In this document: positions 1 to 14,800 of the stretch, one piece after another | How the letters are laid out: each line of letters begins with the position of its first letter | Position numbering within the stretch: the first letter of the stretch is position 1 | Source of the DNA: Pyxicephalus adspersus | Lineage: Eukaryota > Chordata > Amphibia > Anura > Pyxicephalidae | Assembly (NCBI RefSeq): GCF_032062135.1 | Contig: NC_092859.1 | Location: 125,706,115-125,770,114 of the forward strand | DNA: 64,000 bases | Reading direction: 5' to 3' | Made by a program: the position numbers and the translations under genes | The notes under the pieces: model-generated | What the model saw: the letters and a program-made list of their open reading frames with translations, nothing else | Database searches by the model: none | Told to the model about the DNA's origin: nothing

Positions 1-1015
1 CACAATATACATATGTTTTGTAGGTATCACTCTTAAATAAACCACAATAAGGAGTCAGTTTATTAAGCAGTGAATCTGACATTCACTGAAACATTTTGTG
101 GTAAAGTATCTTCCAGGTCCTTCTGTTCCAATAGCAGTAACTGATTATCCACCAGGAACTGTTTCACTGAATGTCAGATTCATGGCTTTATAAAAAGACC
201 CCTAAGTGTAAATAAACCTTTTATTGTGTTTTTGCTTTTTCAAGGTTGCTTTGCATGGTAACTCTTTCTTTATTGTGGTAAAAATATTAATTTATTTTAA
301 AGGATGAATAGTAAAAGAATCACATCCCTAGTCTCTCATAATAATCCAGACATCTTGAGCCTAATTACCCATTGAAAATGAGTTCCTGGCACTGGAAAGT
401 GGTTTCCAATAGCTTACAGAAAGATCAGATGTGCGAGGTTGAACTTGTAGATTTATTAATTCTGGAAGCACTCATGGATTTAGAGTCGTAGTAAGTCATT
501 ACTTAGTTATGCTATGTTGGACAACCCAACACCATCAGTGCTAGTTTCACATCCTCTATTTGTTGGTTGATTTTCACAACCTAAAAATGATGGCATAGAA
601 TGTTCTTATTGTTCCCAAATTTTAGTGCTTCTAAAGCACATCTAATTATGAAAATATCAGTCATGTAAAAACTCAGAGGCATAAGGTATGGCATGGTCCA
701 TTGAACCAGTATCATTCACCATATGGTCGTAGTAATGCAGCTTGAGGCTTTATTACTTTGTATTACATGATCAGCAAACAGAGAAGAAAGACTGAGTATC
801 ATGCAGGCAAACACTGATAACATCTTTCATTTTTGTGTGTGTTCTGTGTATAGCTCTGGAAAGATTATGTAGAGAACTCCCACAGCTACCTAGATTGTCT
901 AGCTGTGTGATGTAGTGAAGCAACTAGTAGGCTTTCCAGTACTTTGAGCTGTAAGCAGAGAAATGTATTAGCATTATACACAGACTATGTTCTTGTTTTT
1001 TTTTTTTTTTTATAG
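1..1015 (+). other. ADAM10: ADAM10 intron (3' part) upstream of first visible exon
   Basis: Non-coding sequence ending in a run of about 15 T before the acceptor tatag at 1011-1015. It contains the foldback repeat at 60-195. No exon was recognised in it; the preceding exon lies before the window. Confidence 0.75.
60..195. repeat. Foldback (inverted-repeat) MITE, family A
   Basis: Arms at 67-93 and 160-186 are inverted copies matching at 24 of 27 positions (core TGAATCTGACATTCA), with about 66 nt between them. The outer ends resemble TTTATAAAG. A half copy with the same core (GTGAATCTGACATTC) lies at 20947-20990. Two copies in one window show it is interspersed. It lies in an ADAM10 intron. 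Confidence 0.75.
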
Positions 1016-1199
1016 ATAAACACTACAGCTGATGAGAAAGACCCTTCAAATCCTTTTCGATTCCCCAACATTGGTGTGGAGAAATTTCTAGAGTTAAACT
1101 CTGAGCAGAACCACGATGATTACTGCTTGGCTTATGTATTTACAGACAGAGATTTTGATGATGGTGTCCTTGGACTTGCCTGGGTTGGAGCTCCTTCAG
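1016..1199 (+). CDS. ADAM10: ADAM10 exon: metalloprotease domain, INTTADE... to ...WVGAPSG
   Basis: 184 nt. It begins directly after the acceptor at 1015 and ends before a GT donor at 1200. The reading is [16 protein letters not shown]...[10 protein letters not shown] plus the first base of a Gly codon. It carries the sequon NTT. It leaves phase 1, completed by GC of the next exon. Confidence 0.97.
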
Positions 1200-2833
1200 G
1201 TATTGAATTTTGTGCACGTAGAAAAATTTTAAATTTACGAACAAGGACAAGAACTCACTGACATACTTGATACTTGATTTAGGCCTGTGAGAGTCATTGA
1301 CCATTTCTAAGATGTCACTGCCCATAGCGGCCCAGAGAGTCTGTTCACAGTAAACATTGCACCTTCTCCTCCACTCGACTATCTTGGGCATCTTGGGCTG
1401 GGTTGGTGGCATGGGAGTTCATTCAATCCCTTCATGCACATCCTGGCAACCAAAGCCAATGCTGTGCGTGCTCAGCTCTTTGTCAGAAACCCAAAATCAT
1501 CATACAGGTAAGACAGAATATTGCAGAAAGGACATCACCTGTTCATTTTTGCGGTAACTACCTGTCTGATCAGGAAAACCTAAAAGTGAGACTTATGTTC
1601 CACTTTTATTGTTCAGTTTTCAGTGTTGATATATGGCAGAGTTAAATATATTTTAGAAAAAGGTAGGAATACTTTGGGAACTGTTAATAAAGAAAAAAAA
1701 GATAATTCTTAAGGATTTGTAGAAAATCTTCCTTGTAATTTATGTACTTGGATACCATTGAATTCAGTAGACAAACAAAGACCATAGCCAATATAGGTTT
1801 TACTGTGTACAGGTTCTCATGTTTATCTCCCAGCAGATTGTGATTTTAGTGATTTTACAGTGTAAGTCAGTGCCACCACCATTCATTTGCTATTAGACTG
1901 CTGTTGGTAGACCCTACATGAAGTGTTTCCCTGAAGCAGTGGTTTATTGGTGTGACGAAGAGGTAACTGCACTGCAACCCCGCTGCCATTCTGAGCATAT
2001 CCTTAAGTTAACAGTTATTTTTACGTAAACGGAATACGGTCAGTTATGGACAACCAGCAGGTGGAAATCCATCTCTTAAGCCATCCTCTTTGCAAGTGAC
2101 CTGGCTGCTTTCTAATTTTGTTGCTTTTCTTCCCTTTTCTGACACAACAAAAATCAATCTATTTCATTTTACCTGTGATGATAGGTGACATATCAGCCAG
2201 GTAGAGTTAATAATGAAATCCTGTTTGTTCGAATTGCCTGTAGCTACAAAAGACTAAAAGTGTAGTTTAAATTACTATTTTTGCTATGGCAGTAAACTCG
2301 AATTGTCAGACACTTTGCAGCACAGCCTCCTAAATCCTTCTAAATAGATTCCCGGGACAAAAGTGAGAGGTTTATTAACTTGCAGCCCTTTATTCCCTGT
2401 TGTGGTCTGATAATCAAATTTACTTCTCACAGTAAGAAAGATAAAAAGACAGCAAGTTGTCATAGGGCAAAATCATTCCTCAAATTGTGCTGCTTACGTA
2501 TTTCTTGATCTATTAGAAATAAAAATGAGATGCCTGCAGGTAACTCTTCACAGCGGGAAGTGGATGGGATCGCTGTTTTTGAATTTGTAGGCACATGGGT
2601 CCCCGCTGTGAGAAGGTTCATGAACAATGTAAGTTCTCTGTTTCTACTCACACTTACCAGAGAATGCACAGCCTGTTACAGTATAGTACCGTCTTGTGCT
2701 TCTAAATGACCTCTTTTATACATTTGCCATCCAATGCCTGATGTCATCTCAAGCTATGAAGGTTCTACTTTCAAATTTCATGCATCATGCAGACAATCTG
2801 TGCTTTTGTTTACAACAATGTTTTCCGTAAATT

Positions 2834-2889
<56 letters not shown>

Positions 2890-5800
2890 TATATACATGT
2901 AATTTTTTAGGCTAAGTGATTTATGGTGGTTTGTATAACAATTCCCACATCACACAGTAGTTCATAGAATCTATTCTCTCCTTTTATTCTTTACAATTAA
3001 TTATAAAAATTCAAACATGTTCACATGTCTTATTTAAATTAATCTTTATACAGCATTTGTATAATATTTACATAATACCAAATGCATGAACTCTTTCCAT
3101 ATTCCTTATAGCCATACCAGAAAGGTGGTAACGCGTTTCACGGACTAAGCCACTTCATTGGACCAGCCAGCTGAACTAACAACATAATATGATAGACTAT
3201 ATGTAAAAAGAAAAATATATTAAGTAAATCTACAATACACAATTCAAAGAAATCATACCATATATCATAAAATAAATGTTATGAGATGGATTTTTTTTTT
3301 ATTTAGATATTACAACTTTTTTGTAGTCGCTTCATCATAGGGGTATCTACATTAGTATGGTAATATATAAATGCTTTTATTGTATGGCTGTACAAACCAC
3401 AGAGCATAATAAAAGTGCTCATATCAAATAAAAAAATGTAAAGATCATATAGGAAAAAAAAATGAAGAAAGAGCGTATATTCCCAAAAGTTAGTACGATT
3501 ACACCAGCCTTGGTCTAAATCTTAGAATGAAAACAGTTGAGCTCCATGATTGTCTCTTAGTATCATGTCTCAGTGTCCTGAGTAAGTAGGAACATGAACC
3601 AAAGCACCATGAATCATTTTTTTTTAATGATTTCATTTAAGAATATTTCCTAGTAGTTAGTATAATTGTACTGTTTTCTACTTTTAGGCAGCTCTGGTGG
3701 AATATGTGAAAAGAGCAAACTCTATTCTGATGGCAAGAAGAAGTCCCTGAACACTGGAATCATCACTGTTCAAAATTATGGCTCCCATGTCCCTCCCAAA
3801 GTCTCTCATATCACCTTTGCTCATGAAGTTGGACATAACTTTGGCTCTCCAGTATGTTTGTTTGTTTTTTTTCCTTTAAAGTAAAGCTCTCTACAGCCTT
3901 GACATGGTTTCCATGCATGTTACCAAAAATTGTAGTATAACAGTGTTTAAAATGCACTGTCAGGCAAACACTCTTTTTACTTTATCTCTTACTTTTTCAT
4001 TCTCTGCCCTCATGTTACATATCTTTTTTCCTGTACTGTACTGTTTACAGAAACTTAGCCTTTAGAGAAGGTCAACCCCTGTATTTTCTGCCAGTGATTA
4101 ATCCCCTTTCGCAATTCCCTGTATTATTTTTTAAGCTTATGGTGCCCATATAGTTACCAAGGAGAAGAAGATGCTGGCATCCAAAAGGCTATTGTATGAA
4201 AACAGACCATTCCTTATTCAGTTATGTGAGAGCAACCATTGCTGATATTCTGAAAATGATTAGTGGCCCAGCTATGTCTGAATTCAGTACTGGTATGTCC
4301 AGTACTTCATTACTGGTTTGAATACCCGTTTCTGGTTAAGAGTTTGGAAGATGGCAGAGAACATGACAACCAGGCAGTTAGCTTTTTCAATAAAGTCTGC
4401 TGCCCATTGTAACAGTCCTGGAATCCCAATATTCCTGTTACTTGCTTTTAAAGGGGCTTATCTTAACAAAATGATCATTGTGAGTATATCAAGTCTAATA
4501 TGAGGAAGGATGGTCCTAAAAGCTCCCTCGTGCATTAGGCAAATGCACTGTTTTCTTTGTTTCGGTATGGCACGTTCCCTTTAAATATACTCTAGCTGTC
4601 AGCACCTATCAATGCTTGGAATAGATAATAGTATTTGTTTTATTTTAACATTCAAGTTTTCTTTGACATTTGTTTCTTTTAGCTCTGGCATAATGCAGAT
4701 ATGACAATAGAAAAGTTTTGAAGTGCATGCTTCAGAAAACACTGAAAAGCTCCTTTTTTTTTTCTTGAAAGATTTTTCTTACCACTCAAATTGCCTTACT
4801 GTCTTTTTTCTGTTCTCTATTTCTGGCTTTTTAACTAATCTCTTGCACTTTAAAAGTAGGCTAACCTTCCAGCTTTAAAAGAATGAAATGAAAATTCCTC
4901 ATTTTAGAAGAATGGAAGGCACGACATACAGTTACAATATTATATATTGTCTTTTTTTTAACATTCTCAAATATTTCATTTTACAGCATGATTCTGGCTC
5001 TGAATGTACTCCAGGAGAATCCAAGAATATTGGCTTTAAGGAAAATGGCAATTTTATCATGTATGCAAGAGCTACATCTGGGGACAAGCTAAACAACAAC
5101 AAGTTCTCTATCTGTAGTGTCCGAAATATCAGTCAGGTTCTGGACAAGAAAAGGAATTTCTGTTTTGTTGGTATGTATTTTTTTTTTCCTTAAAGGAGGA
5201 TTCCTGGAAAATTTCTAGAATTGTTTTGTACCCATTCCTTTGTTAACCTTAAAACTTTCCCTTATTTCTTTTTTCCTTTCCTTTATACAGTATCCCATTG
5301 TTGTTCCATAGCCTCACATAATCCAGCATATGTTTACATTCCCTAGCTACATGTCTTTCTCCCATGCCTGTGCAGTATATATAACCCCATTGCCAGCAAA
5401 CAGCCTATAGAAGCCATTAGGATTGGGGCCACAGGCATGGACAGAAGAGAAAGGGGGATGATTGTAAAAAAAATACAATGCTTTGGCTTTTCGTGCATCC
5501 AAAACTGTAGAAGGTGGAATGGGTTAGCTTAGGCCAGTGTAGAAGGGGACGAAATTATGCTTATCCAAGCCTAGTTTGTTGGGACAGGATTTCTGAAAAC
5601 TAGACAAAGTAAACTTATAGCAATTTATTTTTATTATTTAAATATTTTTACAATTAAGAGTTAAAACCTCTTGTTTGGTTAACTTTTTGAAGTGAAATAT
5701 TTTAAAATAATTGACATTCTTCTCTTTAAAGTGTCCACAAAACAGGTATTCCAATTGAAAGATTACAGTTTGTTTGCTGTCCTGTGGTTGATCTATAAAA

Positions 5801-8800
5801 TTTAAATGACAATACCATTTTTTTCATTGAAATTTGAATTTTTTTTTTTATACGACAGAGTTTTTTTTTTTCCTGTAAATGTCCCATATTCTCTGGAATG
5901 CATGTTGGAAAAGCTGTTTAGATGTTTCTATAATTTTGTGTTACAGAGTCTGGCCAGCCCATATGTGGTAATGGGCTTGTGGAACAAGGAGAGGAGTGTG
6001 ATTGTGGTTACAATGACCAATGCAAAGATGAATGTTGCTATAATGCTAATGAACCAGAAGACAAGAAATGCAAATTAAAACCTGGGAAACGCTGCAGGTA
6101 TGTGTCTTATGGATAAGCCAATCACTTCAACTAAAACCAGCTGTACAAAGATTAGAATTCTGTTGAGGAGACTCTGACTACAGATTGGCATTGAGCTGTC
6201 AGTATGATTAAGCGTTCCCATTTCCATAATCTGATAGAAATTGTTGGGCATGACATTTTACATTCATTATACACATTGCTGATTGCTTTATGTTGTGCAG
6301 TGATTTTTCTTTATTGTATTAGGGAAAAAAATAGTGGAAAACATTAGGAATTATTCTTACTAAACACACAGTGACCACTTTATTAGGTGTATCTATTTAG
6401 TATCCAATAAAGAGGGGCGAAGGCAGCAGTACCCATTTATACCATATCATTCAGTTAATGCTTGCTTTGTACGAAGGTTGCAATTACATTACCACCAACC
6501 CAAACTTTTGTGGGGGTGTGTGTATGCCAAATGTAGACCCTGCCATCTGAATTTGCAGAAATCAGGATTCATGAAGCAAAAAACATTTGTCCACTCTTTT
6601 GGAAATCTAGGTTTAATAATGCCATTTTGTTCCTGCTGTTGCCTAAGTTTCTTTTTGTTAGCTGACAGCATTGGACCTCATGTGGTCTTCCATGTTCTTC
6701 AAGGTTTGACATATTTTGTGATCACCACTGTTGTAAGGAATGGTTGTTAGAAATTGGTGACTTTCTGTCAGCTTAAGCAAATTTTACCATGCTCCTCTGA
6801 CATTTCTATTACCTAGGAGGCTTTGCCCACTGAGCTGCCTCTCACTGTTTTGTTTTTCACATTATTCTCTGTAATCTTTTCACTGTATATTGGGAAATCT
6901 GAGAAGGTTCAAAGTGTCTGGAATGCCACAACTTCTCATCTCCTCCCAATTTTAAAAGCTGTTTAGTGCAATTTCAGAGAAATGCGTTTTCAGCCAAGGA
7001 AACTTATTTAACTTTCATGTATACCAAAATCCTTATACAGAATAGTTTTTAGATGAATCTGACATGGTGTGCTGATAAATGTTACATTTTGTTAATGAAT
7101 AGATTGCTAGACCTGAAACTATATTATGAATTAAACTTTGTAGAGCTAACAAGATCATTTTTTCTATTCTGGAATTCTGTTAAATAGAATTCCAGAAATC
7201 TTTAAATTATATTTGGCTGAGGCAATGCAGAATGTCAAAACTACCACTTTGTCAAATGTAGTTACATAGAGCACAGGACATTTTTAGATGAATTACCCGA
7301 CAGTAACTTTTATGACCGTGTTCCCTCCATCCAATACTTCACATTACCAACAGAAGTCACTTGACATACTGATTTATTGCTAAACAGCTTAATTATTGGT
7401 GCTTGTATTTATTATGGAAAAACACATGCTCGTTAAGATGTTTAGGAACCTAATCTTCTACAAATTAAGACAAAAGATAGCCTGGATTGTTTGAATTGCT
7501 TGACTGACATAAATGATAGTATAGGAAAGCTTTCACATTCAGCATAATTTCAGATTTTATTTGTCAGCTGTGTTTCCCATCAAAGGTACTGTGGAACTAA
7601 AGTTCCTCCAGAGGTTGCTAGGGCTTTCTTGAGTAATGAGCAGTTTGTGCTTCTCAAATCAGTTTAACTGACACCAATAATCTTTTTGGCCGTCTGTAAG
7701 AGTGACATTCTTCCCATTTACTTGATCACCACACTAACATACTGTGAAAAAAAACATTTTAAAGAAATGTTATGGACAGATACCTAGATGTACAATAACT
7801 TAAGAAGGCTGTAATCAGGTGTATATAAAAGCTAAATGTGTAAGAATAATGAAATATAAACATGCGGCCTGTAAGAGAATCATATTCACTTAAAAATGAA
7901 ATAAATGTACCTATAGGTTCTAAGCAGTTGTCATCAAAAGAGAAACAAACTGTAATTGTATATAAAAGATAACAATGCAATCATGATCAGTTTTAAGTAT
8001 AAGACTAACAGATATATAAATATATAAAAGGTAGCGATTCTTTTTTTATTTTAAAAAAATCTAATAAAAACTAGGTTCAATAGGATCAGTCAGTATTTGG
8101 TTGACATATATATTGAACATTTCAACAGAAATATGATCAATATTGAGTAGTGCACAGAAGCAATTCAGGTAAGCATTTGATATCGGGAAGATATTGATTG
8201 TTTACCGGATTATGTGCATATCTTCTAGTGTACGGCCCGCTTTATAAAGTAATTCCTCCTATAGTTCTTATTTGCCATGAAATTCATTCTTGTGCAACAG
8301 TAGGACCATACACACATAGATAAATAGATGATCCAGAGTCGATAGTTTGTTTCACTACATTTTTATTAACAATTTTAGGAATAAACTTACAACACCAAAT
8401 ATTTGCTTTTGAGAGTGACAACAAACAAAATTGTATCTTGCTCTTTAAGGAAATATTTTGTTGGAATGACAATGACAAAGTCACAGACCTATAGGTGAAA
8501 TTTCTCTAAGGATGGTATTTATTCAAACTTGGTTTCCTTCAAGCGAGCATTCAAATATATAGTATTGGAGATTTTTTCTGTTCAAAAAAAAATCCTTAAA
8601 GCACTAATTCTTGATATTTGTGTTTAGTCCTAGCCAAGGCCCGTGTTGTACACAGCAGTGCTCTTTTAAAGACCGCTCTCAGAAATGCCGTGAAGAATCT
8701 GACTGCGCACAGATGGGACTTTGCAATGGGTTTTCTGCACAGTGTCCACCATCTGAGCCTAGAGAGAATTTAACAGAGTGCAACCGTCAAACCCAAGTCT

Positions 8801-11800
8801 GCATCAAAGGGGTAAATATTGATTTGTAAAAACAGCCCTTTTGTAGTATGTTAGTTTACTGTTTGGAGGAATATTACCTAGACTAGAGAGTTGTGGGATG
8901 CAAAGTCATGAACTGATTGCTCTTGAACACCTCTTGGTGTTCTTTGACAAGTTGTGTGCAACTGTTGTGGCAATTAACTAAACATCTGAGCTGTATATAC
9001 ATTACAGGTCAGTGAAAGTATTATAGGCAGGAGACTAGAACCCCAGCCAGGGTAACTGTATTTTTTAGAACCCGGTCTGCAGTGGCAACTAGTGGTTCTG
9101 ATTTAAAATAGAAAAATGTTTTGTTTTTTGTTTGTTTTTTAATATACTCAATCTATTTTACAGCAATGTGCAGGCTCCATCTGTGAAAAGTACAACCTTG
9201 AAGAGTGCACATGTGCCAGCACCGATGGCAAAGATGATAAAGAGCTGTGTCATGTCTGCTGCATGGAAAAAAGTGAGTTCCTTTTTGTTATACTGCACAA
9301 TATAGATTGCTGAAAAAATGAAACCAATTTAGGGTAATGTAGAGATTGTTCAAAACAATTTTTTTTTTATTTTTTTTTTGTCTTTTTAAAGAAAAAAAAA
9401 TATGTTGTTTGATTTGCTGCTGATATTGGTAAACCCTGGATTTTTTAAGAAAAAGAACACAATGTGTTTTCATGACTTATGTAATTCATCTTTAGGACCT
9501 TTTACTGTCAGAGCTTCAAAAGCAGGCAGTAGATATATTTCATAGAAGTAGCTTTGTTGACTGTGGGAAACACGACTAATGGGACATAGTTAGTATGCCA
9601 TACTGATCACGCCAAGCCATTGGCCTTTATTGGACATATTTCTGTGAGTTATGCCTAGGAATTATAGGCCTACAATGTAAAATAAATTTTCATGCAAAAC
9701 AATGTAACACTTTTTGCATAAAAAAGGACAAAATTAGGGAGGTACGCCAGGGAGGTTAAAACTCTGCAAGAATGGGGAAGATATACAATCATGTCATCCA
9801 GCAAACCTGGAATTGGTTTCTTAAAAAAATCACTTGATAGTTGGGAAATGTTTTCAATCTTGGACCAGATCTGTTTTAGCTTTGGAGCTTCTCCTATGAT
9901 AGTCTATCTTCTCCAGTTTTGAAATTTAAAAAAAACCAGGCCCCTGGATACCACATCCACCAAACCCTGCAGAACTAGTCCTACACTTACACTACCAGCA
10001 AAATGTGTACAGAAATAGTTACTGTTAGTGCCAAATAATATCAACATTATATAGGCTGTCACATGAAATACCTCCCAGGTCAGATCCCAGCCCAGATGTA
10101 CAGGGATCTCAGCATGCTGGTAACTCGAGGTAAAGGTGGCTCAAGTAGTCAGTTGCTTATCCTGATATGCATTTTATACAAAGCCAAAATGAGCTGCTGA
10201 TAGTCTAGGAAGCTTGCTTCTCCATATCCCAGGGTGATTGGACAATGACATAAACTACATTAGGCTTTAAGAGTAAAAATGAAAAGACATGGCAACTGAT
10301 TTTAAAAATGGCCATGGCAACTAGGTGCCTTCCCAAATCAACCATTGCTTAGGTGGCCAGTGGCCAGGTTTTGAATTTGATCCTGTGTATAAATGTAAGT
10401 ATTCATTGCAGGAACAAAGCTTTTAACACATTGCTTTGTGGTTGGAATATCGGCACTGTAAATGCTGTAAATGCTGAGCAACAATATATGCAGACCAAGA
10501 CATGGGAGGACCTCTTCTCCATAAACAAATGTAATTTAGGATTTAAAATGCCAGGATATTTAAATGGGGATTTTTATGCTGCATTAGATGTATGTCATCA
10601 CTGGAGAAATAGATTTTATACTTTTAAAGAATCTAGCCCCTTTAAAGAGGAGTTGTCTGGACACACACAATGTGATTCCTGAAAGTCAGTTGTGGAAAGG
10701 TAAAGTATTCCTGGTCCCCAGACATGTTCTCTGCATCTAATGTTAACAAGGTGACTTTGAAAATTTCCTAGTCCTTTTACCTGACTACTGTTAAGTAACT
10801 GTTAAGGTAAACCCCAGGTTAAGGACATCCGACATACGGACCTCTCCTAGATACGAATGGGGAAATTTTTTGCTAAACACAGCTGAGGTTGTGAGTGAGT
10901 TTAAGGATTGAGCTCTTTCTGCAGCCTCTTGTAACTCTTTATTGACCAAGACAAACTCTGCAGTTGTTTCATTTTGCATATCAAAGCACAATTTGCTCCA
11001 GAAGATAATGGATGTCTAGGCTTCATAAAGATAAATAAGATAAATAATGTACCTGTTCCGACTTGCATACAAATTCAACTTAAGAGCAAACCTACAGTCC
11101 ATATCTCGTATGTAAAATAACCCAGGGACTACTTGTATAGGAGGAAGTGAGCTAAGAGTTATTTCTTGTTAAATACATATTTAAAGTGAATGTGTTTTAG
11201 AAGTAGTATTGTCCTTTTAAAATAGCCTAGATTATCTGAAAACCCCATTAAGGTTCTTTTTATTTATTTATTTAAATATATATATATATATATATATATT
11301 CTAAGAAGAACAGTAAAGTATAGGGTACAGTATCCCACGCCAGATGGCAAATTTATTTTCACTGAAAGTAGATTGCTTCAGGTTACTGTACTTGGTTCTT
11401 TTTCATTATAAATAATGTTGCAAACCTATATTGATCTGTGTGTACTTGCTTTGTCTGTTTGTAGTGAAGCCTCATACCTGTGCAAGTACTGGATCTGAAG
11501 TATGGAGAAGTTACTTCAAAGGTAAAACGATCACCCTACAACCGGGATCACCCTGCAATGAGTTCAAAGGATATTGTGATGTCTTCATGCGATGCCGATT
11601 GGTTGATGCTGATGGCCCTCTAGCTCGATTGAAGAAGGCTATATTTAACCCAGAATTGTATGAAAACATCGCTGAGTGGATTGTGGTACGTATGGCTATG
11701 TGAAATTGCTTATTGTGTTTAAATTCTATTCTAATAATTCTGTTGTTCACTCAACGTTGTCTGCTCCAGTATATATGTAAGTTTATTTGTCTACCTTCCA

Positions 11801-14800
11801 GTACATCTGTTAAAACCCTGCTATACTCACCTGACCGCGTTCTGTCGCATGGTACTGGAATCTTCCTTCCTCTCTTCCTAGTTGCCATCTTTGGTAATCC
11901 TGATTGGCCGGGATGAAATAACTCACACAGATCATCCAAGAAACTAATGCCATTTTGTCTACATGTTTTTTTAAAGATGTAGAATTACTTGGATAGCACT
12001 TAGTCATGTGGAGCTAGCCCAGGGGTCATCAGCCATGGTCTCCATATATTCTCAAATTTCCATGATTGTCCTCTGCATCTGTAGGTCAGTTTTTCTAGAT
12101 GTAATGTAAAGTTAATTGAAGCTTTCCAATAAAAAAAGAATAGGTGATGGTGGAGAAATATACTTTGTTAATCCGCATCCTAGCCTTAAATGATCTCATC
12201 ACTTCCAATTCAACAAAAACATCAGGATTCTCAAACTGCTCAATAACCGATAGGCATGTTGTATGGGCAAACTGCAAGTCTAGCCCAAATGCCCAGGTAA
12301 TGGCCAGAATAACTCCTTGCCAATAGCAGCAGAGGTTGGTGCAGCATCAGTGCATATTGACTAAAGTCCCTGTAGTTCCTTCACACCTTGATTGAACACA
12401 TAAGACCGGGCATGTGTCAAAATCTGTTTAAAGTTTTGTATACATTTTAGGATTTTTATATGATTTTGCATTTTATGTGTAAATGCCTCTATTTGCTGCC
12501 TTGTGCTTTTGTATGCACAGCTTCCATACAGATCACATTGCTGGGTAGCAGTTTATGTAAGTGATGTAAGGGGGCACCTTTGTTGGAGGCCACCATTACT
12601 AACATGATAATGTCTTCTGAAAATTCTTATTGCCTGGCTGTTATGACAGTTGTGCTTCAGTACTCTAGAGTAACTGACCAGGAATAAGTATGCATATAGT
12701 AGTTCTTTTTCTGAATACATTTTTTATATACCAAAATATAAAGGTGTATATATAACATACTTTTAAATAAATTTTGCCATTAACAGTTCTTCAAGTTTAG
12801 CCGATCTACTCATAAACTATGAAATCCTTTTTATATCCAAGTTTTTGCCAAGTATTGAACATCTGTGAGGGATATTCACTGCAATTTTCTAAGTGAAGGT
12901 TATGTGTCCCCAAGCTACCCTATAACTGTTGAACGTCTATTACTTTGTTTCCTTCCACTGCCTTTGTAAATTTGTTCTATCCCAGTGGAGCTTGTAGACA
13001 GGTTTTTACCTTACGTCTTTACTGTGTAAAGAATGTTGACATGGTCTAGGTGCCAAAAAACTCTTTTTAAAAGAAAAACGAACATAAAGGATTGACAAGC
13101 TAGTTGGTTAATAATTTAAAAATGTTTTTGCTGGAAGAGGATACACATTGTGAATTTGATCTGTAAAGGACATCCAACTAACCTGCATTTCACCTGCTTC
13201 AAGGGGGTTTTTGCATTTTTTTTTCTCATACCACTGATAACTCAGGGTTCTTAGGGAAGGTCGTATTATTTTTTTTATTTTTTTTATATAAGGGGATGTT
13301 AGGTTTTAAAAGAATTGCTAAAAAAATCAGTAAATCCAGAGATAAAGGTTATATGCATACCCTGTTTGCATACTTTGTGATAAGTACCCTCACGGTCCAG
13401 TCAGTAGGCTAAGCCAACATGATTGGATGGGACAAAGGTCAGTGTTTTAATATATTACATATAGTGTATGGCATGTTATTTTTCATACTGTATACATGAC
13501 ATTAGCATAATTTTTACCTAGTTTGCTGACTGTTTTGACATGAAGTTTTGTATTTATCTGTTTGGTTTAAATGGTCCAGGTTTGTAAAAAGTTTGCTTTG
13601 AATTAAAAAAAAAAGTGACTACTTTGCATAAATGAGGCATAATGTGGCTCTTATTACAATACAATGTGTGTTTTTCTTTCTCTTAGGCTCACTGGTGGGC
13701 TGTATTGTTAATGGGAATAGCACTAATAATGCTGATGGCTGGATTTATCAAGATATGCAGCGTTCATACACCAAGTAGCAATCCTAAATTGCCACCGCCC
13801 AAACCTCTTCCAGGTATGTGTAAATAGATTTCACCAACTGAAATCCTTTTCTGTGTTAAGTGTAAATTTGATCTTGAATTTAGAACACATGTATATTATT
13901 CTGTTGACAGTTTAAGATCTTCATAAATCCAATAATCTGCTGTTGGAGGTTTCTACAGAGCACCTCCAGCAGCCTTCTGCAAAGCCTAAACATATATGTT
14001 CACCTATTGTGACTGGCAATTGTCACACAAGCTGCAGCTTGTATAAAAGCACTGTGTAGGGCAAGCTTTTGCAACATATTTGGACAATTTGGAGCAGCTT
14101 TGGGTAATCCTTTAAAGCAATATTTAGCTCCATTATAGGCAGGGTAAACCTAGAGCTTTCACTATAAACAAGCTAGGTGTAGGATTCATTACTACCTAAA
14201 GCATGATGATTGCCTTCTAGAGCATCCTATTAAGATTGATGGTGTCTGAATCTTGTATCATGGAATGTAATAAAGTTGTGTGTGCATAAAGAAGCAAACA
14301 CGTTCCCATCCATGAATGAGTTTTTTACATTGTACCACAATTCTATGTAATTGGCCTAAGTTCTCCAATTCTGCAACTGACTTGCTGTGCAGTCAGTGAT
14401 TGTTTCTCCATTGTTTTCTTTACTAGTTGGTCCCACAAATGGTAAAATCAACAGGCTTTCCATTATAATTCCCCACAGCTCATATCATCTTGAGTTCACC
14501 AGAGGAGTCGACTTTAAAGTGACTTTCAAACAACATGTATTCAAAGAGTGTAATTTATTCAGAACACTTATATTCTCTCTACATGTGTGGAGTTTTCCAT
14601 TCCCAAGCACTGAACACTGGATTTGTAACCCATTCTGTTAGACAGAGTTTACTGGACTATTTAGGTGGTATAAAACCTAATATAAAAAAGGAAATCTGCA
14701 TTTATTTTCTCCAGGGGTTTTACAATAGTGGCAATGGTTTCATTACAATTATTAGGGAAAACTGAAACCTTTCCAAATATAATCACTTTCAGGTGTCTTG

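Larger units (their letters stand above)
6098..8627 (+). other. ADAM10: ADAM10 intron with Tc1-like fossil
   Basis: 2,530 nt. It contains the reverse-oriented Tc1-like relic at 6368-6955 and a short perfect hairpin at 7167-7197. The rest is unremarkable AT-rich sequence. Confidence 0.75.
9273..11464 (+). other. ADAM10: ADAM10 intron with foldback-related and TA-flanked MITE copies
   Basis: 2,192 nt. It contains a degraded copy of foldback family B near 9795-9930, the TA-type MITE at 10797-11137 and an AT microsatellite at 11275-11299. Confidence 0.7.
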
